Shown here piece by piece: positions 59,151-64,000 of a stretch of 64,000 bases of DNA. The DNA is from Calycina herbarum. Its lineage: Eukaryota; Ascomycota; Leotiomycetes; Helotiales; Pezizellaceae. Each line of letters begins with the position of its first letter. The stretch's first letter is position 1. Made by a program: the position numbers and the translations under genes. The notes beneath the pieces are model-generated. The model worked only from the letters and a program-made list of their open reading frames with translations, had not been told where the DNA came from and did no database searches. The stretch lies in NCBI GenBank assembly GCA_001414485.1, contig LLEY01000047.1, forward strand, positions 248,001 through 312,000, in the 5' to 3' direction.

Positions 59151-60145
59151 CAACGTTCGGCATCTGGAAGAGGATTCCAGAGATTCCAGGATTCCATTCC
59201 ATAGTGGAACCTTCCAGACAAGGTCTAAAATGGAAGCCTTCCTTCCAGAGGATCGCTCTGGAATTCCAGAGATTCCAGAGCATATATATATAGCTTTTTG
59301 ACCAATAGGAGTATAAGGATTATATATGGAGAAGTGAAAATTGGTAGTATACTACGAATTGGTACTGTATTACGAATTGGTATTATATTACTATCTACTC
59401 ATCCTCTGCTACAAGAATACGCTCAATCTCTTCCTCACTTAATAGTTCTAAAATCTCCTCTGTAATTATACCCCAATCGCGAAGGCATATAACCCACTTC
59501 AGCTTCTCGCCCTCAACTCTACAACGATCTCTTGTAATAATACGTCCTCCATCAGAAAATACACGGTCAGAAGAGGCGGAAGTTGCTGGGATTCCAAGAT
59601 AATCTCGAGCCATCTGAAACAAGATAGGGTAATCGTACTGCTTTCCAAGCCAGTATTTCATAACCTGTTCGTTATCCTCTTCATTATTACGTAAACATGC
59701 CTCCTCAAGATATGCCTCAAGTTCGTCCTTAATTATATGCGCTCGATCGTCTTCAAAGTTAAAGAGAGGATCTCTCCACAATTCGTCGGAAGGCGAACTT
59801 TGCGGAGAACGAGTAGGAGAGCCAGTAGATGCTACTGATACTCTTGAACGAGTAGGCGTAAGATGTGGTGGCGCCATTGTAGAGGTGGTGTTGTTGATAT
59901 ATAGGTTAACTTAGACGAAATAGAATTAAATATAATATTAGTTTAGAGTATGCCAAGACTAGATAGCGGCTTCTGATTGGTTTAACGGACCGGATTAACT
60001 AGTTTCCGGGTCATGTGATCTGGTGTTATGGAATTCCATAACACTTCCATAACACTTATGGAATTTTCCAGATTTATTTCAAATGGAAGGGAATGTTCCA
60101 GGAGGGGGGTCTGGAATGGAATGGAATTCCAGATGCCGAACGTTG
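59151..60145. mobile_element. hAT-derived 1-kb element carrying a truncated ORF
   Basis: 995 bp with perfect 19-bp terminal inverted repeats CAACGTTCGGCATCTGGAA, flanked by 8-bp duplications with one mismatch (GCTGGGTC at 59143-59150, GTTGGGTC at 60146-60153). Subterminal regions are crowded with TTCCAGA/TCTGGAA motifs, as expected for transposase-binding sites. Too short for a full hAT transposase, so it is non-autonomous. Confidence 0.9.
59395..59877 (-). CDS. hAT C-terminal dimerisation-domain protein (internally deleted transposase)
   Basis: An uninterrupted 160-codon frame inside the 1-kb hAT element. The N-terminal 30 residues are Ser/Thr/Pro-rich (TPTRSRVSVASTGSPTRS). From about residue 45 it is the hAT dimerisation domain: acidic helix IIKDELEAYLEEACL, WLGKQYDYPILFQMARDYLG, IPATSASSDRVFSDGGRIIT, then VICLRDWGI. 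The BED zinc finger and the DDE catalytic core are absent, so it cannot cut DNA by itself. It could still dimerise with full-length transposase. Frame and termini look undamaged, unlike the pogo element. Expression is unknown. Confidence 0.8.
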   Translation of the reverse strand: MAPPHLTPTRSRVSVASTGSPTRSPQSSPSDELWRDPLFNFEDDRAHIIKDELEAYLEEACLRNNEEDNEQVMKYWLGKQYDYPILFQMARDYLGIPATSASSDRVFSDGGRIITRDRCRVEGEKLKWVICLRDWGIITEEILELLSEEEIERILVAEDE

Positions 60146-60153
60146 GTTGGGTC

Positions 60154-60652
60154 GACTTCGGGGGGGATCACGCTGTGTTCCTTGCGCTTTACATTTTCGA
60201 AAGCTAGTAGCAGAAGGGTGATTAACGAATCGATTTATGAGATGTAGTAAATCACAAACCGAATCCTACACCTCTTCTCCCTCACCCAGTTCTCTCTGAC
60301 CCGCAATCAAGTTTAGATAGCTGACCAATCCTCGTTTCCAACACAACTACTATATCAAGCAAGCAATTCGTCACTCGTCAAATCAGAATTCAACGTTCAC
60401 CATCCCCTTATCTCGTATAAGACGAGACTGTGCCTCCCAAATGCATTTCATCGCCTCTGAGGCCCCTGCCGAACCGAAAAATAAGGATCCTACAGGACGG
60501 ATGACGGCCATTAAGTGGAACTCGCAATTTATGCATAAGGAGCTTACTATATCTTTTTATGGAGTATTGAAGTAAGCATGATTTCTTCCACCTATGGAGA
60601 AGAAGGGGTGGTGACTCGCTTAGGCGCTGAAAATTATTTGGTTAGATAGTGG
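60154..60652. other. Short gap between mobile elements with a possible exon fragment
   Basis: 60441-60575 (+) is a 44-codon frame beginning MHFIASEAPAEPKNKDPTGR and ending ISFYGVLK, with a GTAAGC donor overlapping its stop. It reads like a first exon, but no downstream exon is evident before the MITE. Confidence 0.3.
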
Positions 60653-60888
60653 CTCGCGGTGGACAATAAAAGCGGCAGTAAATACTTCAGGTCGTACCTG
60701 CCTACCTAGTACATTGTTCTAACTTCCCAGGGTAATGTAAGGTAATTAACCTAAATACTTTGGACAATTTGATATTAACCTAGATAGGTTGGAACAACGA
60801 AAGTCGATTGCCCTAAAAGTATTTGAGTAATATTTAGAAAGTTAGGCACAACGAGCTATTTACTGCCTCTTTTCTAGTCTACTGCGAG
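60653..60888. mobile_element. Inverted-repeat MITE (family B), copy 2
   Basis: 236 bp; left end CTCGCGGTGGACAATAAAAG, right end complementary (TTTACTGCC...CTACTGCGAG). Near-identical in layout to 31883-32117. Confidence 0.78.
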
Positions 60889-60959
60889 AGTAGGTATAGC
60901 TATCATACTCTTGGAAGATTAGTTGTGTTGGGAATCAGTGTAACAAGGTGTATCTGGTA

Positions 60960-61687
60960 TGCTTCATTCACCAACAGCGTATTCACAAACTACTCAACTA
61001 CTCAAGTAGTACTCGAGTAGTCTTAAGTAGAGTAGAGTAGAGTAGACTACTCGAGTAGTCTATAAATAGAATTAATATATAAATCTAAGCTAAAAAGCTA
61101 TCGTTTTAGAAGTAAAAATTAGGATATTCCTGAAAAACAAGATTTTTAGTTTCTTTTCTTTATTTTCTCTTCTAAAGAGATATAATTCTTTTATAAATAT
61201 TAATATAAACTCTTAATAAGCTCTTCTAGTACTATAAATAGTGTACTCCGACGTCACTCCGAATCTACGCCCGGCTCGGTCCGACTCGGCCTGTACTACT
61301 CGAGTAGTAATAAGTAGAGTAAAGTAGTACTTAAAATCTCTTGAGTAGAGTAGAGTAGTAGTCACTACTCTACTCTACTCTACTCATTTAATACGCTGTT
61401 CACCAATTGTAAAATTGACCACTACTTTATAGGATTAAGTAGTAAGTCTAGTAACTTAACCCGTTAACTTAGATTGTTCGAGACCATTTAGAATAATTAA
61501 TTTAATAAAATAAAGTCTGGAATATTATAAAAGTACAGAGTATAAGTTGCTTATCCGAGTAGCATTTATTTATTATGAACATTCTACATAATTTAGAAGA
61601 CTTAAGTTAAGTTGTTTCAATGAACTATAGCGAGCTTAGAGTATGTCTAGGCACTATTGGTCAATTCTATAATTGGTGAATAAAGCA
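60960..61687. mobile_element. Tc1/mariner-like MITE (family A), copy 2, interrupted
   Basis: Ends TGCTTCATTCACCAA / TTGGTGAATAAAGCA next to TA on both sides (60958-60959, 61688-61689). A hAT-like element sits 15 bp inside its left end. Without that insertion and its duplication the element is about 296 bp, close to the 270-bp copy 1. Confidence 0.78.
60975..61398. mobile_element. hAT-like MITE with GAGTA/TACTC pentamer arms, nested
   Basis: 424 bp, ends CAGCGTATT and AATACGCTG (perfect 9-bp inverted repeat), flanked by a perfect 8-bp duplication TTCACCAA (60967-60974 and 61399-61406). Both arms are (TACTC)/(GAGTA) arrays; the centre is AT-rich with a short GC-rich island GCCCGGCTCGGTCCGACTCG near 61270. 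Same architecture as 19918-20061. Confidence 0.88.
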
Positions 61688-61885
61688 TACCACACCGAAT
61701 TCTTGTAGCTTTATTCAATGAAAACCGGTTTCTTATATCACTGGATTTGACATTGGAAATCACAATTAGAGCGACACAACGGTCTCAGAGCCTATCAAAA
61801 TTGGTAAAGAAACAACACCTAATCCCGATGAATCTCCAAGCGAATCCCAAATCTAACATCCTCGACTCCACGATCAAAGCCAACT

Positions 61886-62821
61886 CTACTCAAAGAACCC
61901 AAAAACCTTAAACTCAATACTCTCTCTCGGCGGAAAACTAGCGGACCTCTCATCAACAAACGCCGAATGGATAAGATTAATATCTTTCCCCTCCGCGCTA
62001 TCCAACTGCCTAAAAATTATCGGTTCATCCGGTTTCTGTCCACTTAAATAAAGCCACTCATGTCTCTCACTAAACACCGGAACCCCAAACTCCATGATTG
62101 CACTTTCACTGTCCCTGCTATCTTTGATAATGTTGGGAACTGATCGGTCTTTGAAGATATCTTGAGCTGGATTGACAGAACGCCAAGCACAGACTGCTAG
62201 TGGGTCTCGGAGAATGGGTTTGATGGGTCGCCAGACATTTACGACTATGTATCGTTGGCTTAGAAGAATTTTGACTTCTGCTTCGTTGGTGACGACTCGT
62301 CGAAGGAGGGAAGGACATGGGGCGTGGGTTAAGTCGGTGTGGACACCGTGAGAGGGTGAGTTTGCGGTGCTCATTCGACTGCCTTCTTCGTTTCCTGTGA
62401 AGCGAGTTCGGTCGACGTAAACGGTTGTTTTGGTTGCTCCGGCTCTGATGTAGTGTTAGTAAACCTCTGAACACACCATGGGGTTAGGAGAGTTTGACTT
62501 GCATTTTCTTCACCACCTCTTCCGTTGCGGGTTGGACTATTTCCTCGATTTGTTTCCGATCACTCCAATCTGTGACACCCTCTATCGAATGCTGGAGGTA
62601 CTGAAAACCGTGGACGTTTAATGTGAAGTCTTTCTCTTTTCCTCCGATGTCCTTGATTATTACATTTTCAGGCTTTGCTAAACCTTTACTTTGATTTTCG
62701 ATAGGTAAAGTTTCGCGGCGGATTCGACAATTCAGTGTTGTTAAACATCCTGACTTGTCGCTGTGGACACTTTGGATGGTGTTATGGTATCGTTTAAGGG
62801 GGTGGCTGCAGATGGTGCCAT
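61886..62821 (-). pseudogene. CmcJ/AsaB-family oxidoreductase-like gene, damaged 5' end
   Basis: The 3' part is clear: exon 62444-61886 encodes TTVYVDRTRFTGNEEGSRMS, GVHTDLTHAPCPSLLRR (HxD), YIVVNVWRPIKPILRDPLAV, LDSAEGKDINLIHSAF and PRESIEFKVFGFF, the pattern of the fungal CmcJ/AsaB hydroxylase/methyltransferase-like family (gibberellin desaturase and aspergillic-acid-type genes). The preceding exon (to 62503) has NVIIKDIGGKEKDFTLNVHG and TDWSDRKQIEE; it joins through a GC-AG intron (62502-62445). The family start MAPSAATPLNDTITPSKV is at 62821, but in another frame, with a third frame in between (NPPRNFTY). Either the 5' end is frameshifted or a 75-nt intron (GTCAGG...TTTAG) skips the damage. 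Substrate unknown. Confidence 0.65.
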
Positions 62822-63846
62822 TATGATTGTTTAGGTTCAAAGAAAATGTATTTGTAAAGTGTTAAGGTATATGATGATATTTTGAAAGGGTTCGAGAAAT
62901 TAAAGGAATATAAAGGCAGATAGAAGTGTGCGCAAATTCGTTCGGGCCCCTGACTCTAGCTTCCAGGTTTTCGAGTGTTGAATCAAGCACGTGGCTAAAA
63001 TATCTAAGCATTCTACCAACCTAGTAGTTCCTCTATATACATAATGCGAGTCGGGTTTCGCGATCGCATCGATCTCAGGCGTCTCAATAGAAGGAATCGT
63101 CATGAGCGGTGGTGTTTCGTCTGATACAACAAGTTAGGATGATACCTGCTACATGGATAAGTTATGCCGTGTAAAGAACTCGAACCAGGGATGGCAATTG
63201 ATAGCTGTCAGACAGCATCATCATTCCTGCCATCCGAATAAGCACGAGTTATGAGTATAGTGTGATCAGTGGATTTTTCGCATTCGATGCGATGCTTATT
63301 TGGTACCGGTCCCGATACCCAGCCATAGACCCATAGCCAAGAATCGCACCGATCGTCAGGTAGATTTGGACGCTAGCAAGGATGTTCCGACCCTAGTAAT
63401 TTCTCATAGGGCTGGAAAGCGAAACGATAGCTTGGAGAATAAAAAAAGGGGGTTTGGATATTCGGAACAATATGCCGAAATCGCCAATTGCTGCGATTGC
63501 GATAAATTGGACAGACAACATTAGTTCGCAAATTGTCAACTATTTAGAGAACAACATGATAGCTCGCCGGTACTTTCGGATGCAATTAATGTGTTTTTGG
63601 ATTGGGCAAAACGGTGGTTCAGTTGCGTATCGTATCGGACCGAGTCCGAACCAGCCTTTAATGGCATGTTGAAACAGATCAGATCTACTAAAAATCTACG
63701 GCACTTGCCATGCGAACAATCCTTGAATTCTTTATGATCTTCAGCCTTTGAATTATTGATCCCCATCGTATTGCTTGAGTCTCTCCACTCGTCATCTCTT
63801 GCGTGTCCATCAGACTCCCTCTACAGTCTAAGCTTCGAAGTTAAAA
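62822..63846. other. Intergenic
   Basis: Small frames at 62900-63103 (-) and 63300-63672 (+) lack signatures. Nothing else recognised. Confidence 0.4.
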
Positions 63847-63912
63847 ATGACTTCTGGGTCAGAAGATTATCCTGTTGCAGCTCGGACCGTAAGAGAGAAA
63901 ACCCAAGGGAAA
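63847..63912 (+). CDS. Possible first exon of a gene running off the window
   Basis: ATG at 63847 opens 22 codons, MTSGSEDYPVAARTVREKTQ then GK, followed at once by a consensus donor GTAAGT. Residue composition and donor look real, but only one exon is in the window and the product cannot be identified. Confidence 0.4.
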
Positions 63913-64000
63913 GTAAGTATGGACTTGGCGGTTGGTGTTGAATTCTGTTGCTGGTTTTATATCCTGAGTTGTCTGAGATATCAAGCAACGATACACCTCA

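Noticed and set aside
63180..63260. GAACTCGAACCAGGG, resembling a reversed tRNA B box
   Set aside because: The stems needed on the minus strand do not form.

Overview
The window reads as nuclear DNA of a filamentous ascomycete (Pezizomycotina). Genes are split by short introns (about 50-130 nt) with CTAAC-type branch sites, and there are fungal gene families throughout: SNF1 kinase, p24/ERV25, RFC1, HAS1, an NCS1 permease, and AA9, GH6 and GH5 cellulases. Moderate GC, AT-rich repeat-decayed islands and the plant-cell-wall enzymes would suit a leotiomycete such as Botrytis, Sclerotinia or Monilinia. That placement is inference; no marker sequence was compared.

Layout. 0-1.4 kb: C2H2 zinc-finger protein, probably cut by the window edge. 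3.7-5.6 kb: ten-CCHC zinc-knuckle protein (minus). 8.7-9.8 kb: aldo-keto reductase. 11.2-12.1 kb: single-pass membrane protein with a PPPY motif. 12.9-13.3 kb: TFB5 (TFIIH). 14.0-14.8 kb: U1 snRNP C. 15.1-15.9 kb: ERV25-like p24 cargo receptor. 16.2-16.8 kb: GFA/CENP-V-type zinc protein. 21.0-22.3 kb: RACK1 with a U24-like snoRNA in an intron. 22.7-26.1 kb: RFC1, divergent from mitochondrial ribosomal protein L16 (26.3-27.2 kb). 28.4-30.8 kb: NCS1 nucleobase permease. 32.7-40.8 kb: a cellulose-degradation group (AA9 LPMO, GH6 cellobiohydrolase with CBM1, GH5 endoglucanase). 44.0-45.4 kb: glutamine synthetase. 45.9-46.7 kb: unknown conserved-looking protein. 47.5-50.1 kb: SNF1/AMPK alpha. 54.3-55.8 kb: SRAP/HMCES protein, divergent from HAS1 helicase (56.1-58.0 kb). 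58.4-58.9 kb: small secreted protein. 61.9-62.8 kb: CmcJ/AsaB-family gene with a damaged 5' end. 63.8 kb: first exon of a gene running off the window.

Mobile DNA. A mutated Fot1/pogo-type element (51.3-53.1 kb) has TA target duplications and stop codons consistent with repeat-induced point mutation. A 995-bp hAT derivative (59.15-60.15 kb) keeps an intact 160-codon ORF for only the C-terminal dimerisation domain. Two short hAT-like MITEs with CAGCG ends, perfect 8-bp duplications and pentanucleotide-repeat arms lie at 19.9 and 61.0 kb. Two further inverted-repeat MITE families occur in two or more copies each, and one hAT-like MITE is nested inside another MITE.

The most striking small-scale signals are in RNA processing: a 4-nt and a 6-nt microexon, a probable GA-AG intron beside a GC-AG intron in the zinc-knuckle gene, another GC-AG intron in the CmcJ/AsaB gene, and the intronic U24 snoRNA. 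Exon coordinates were worked out by hand from reading frame, splice signals and family motifs; most models close in frame over all exons.
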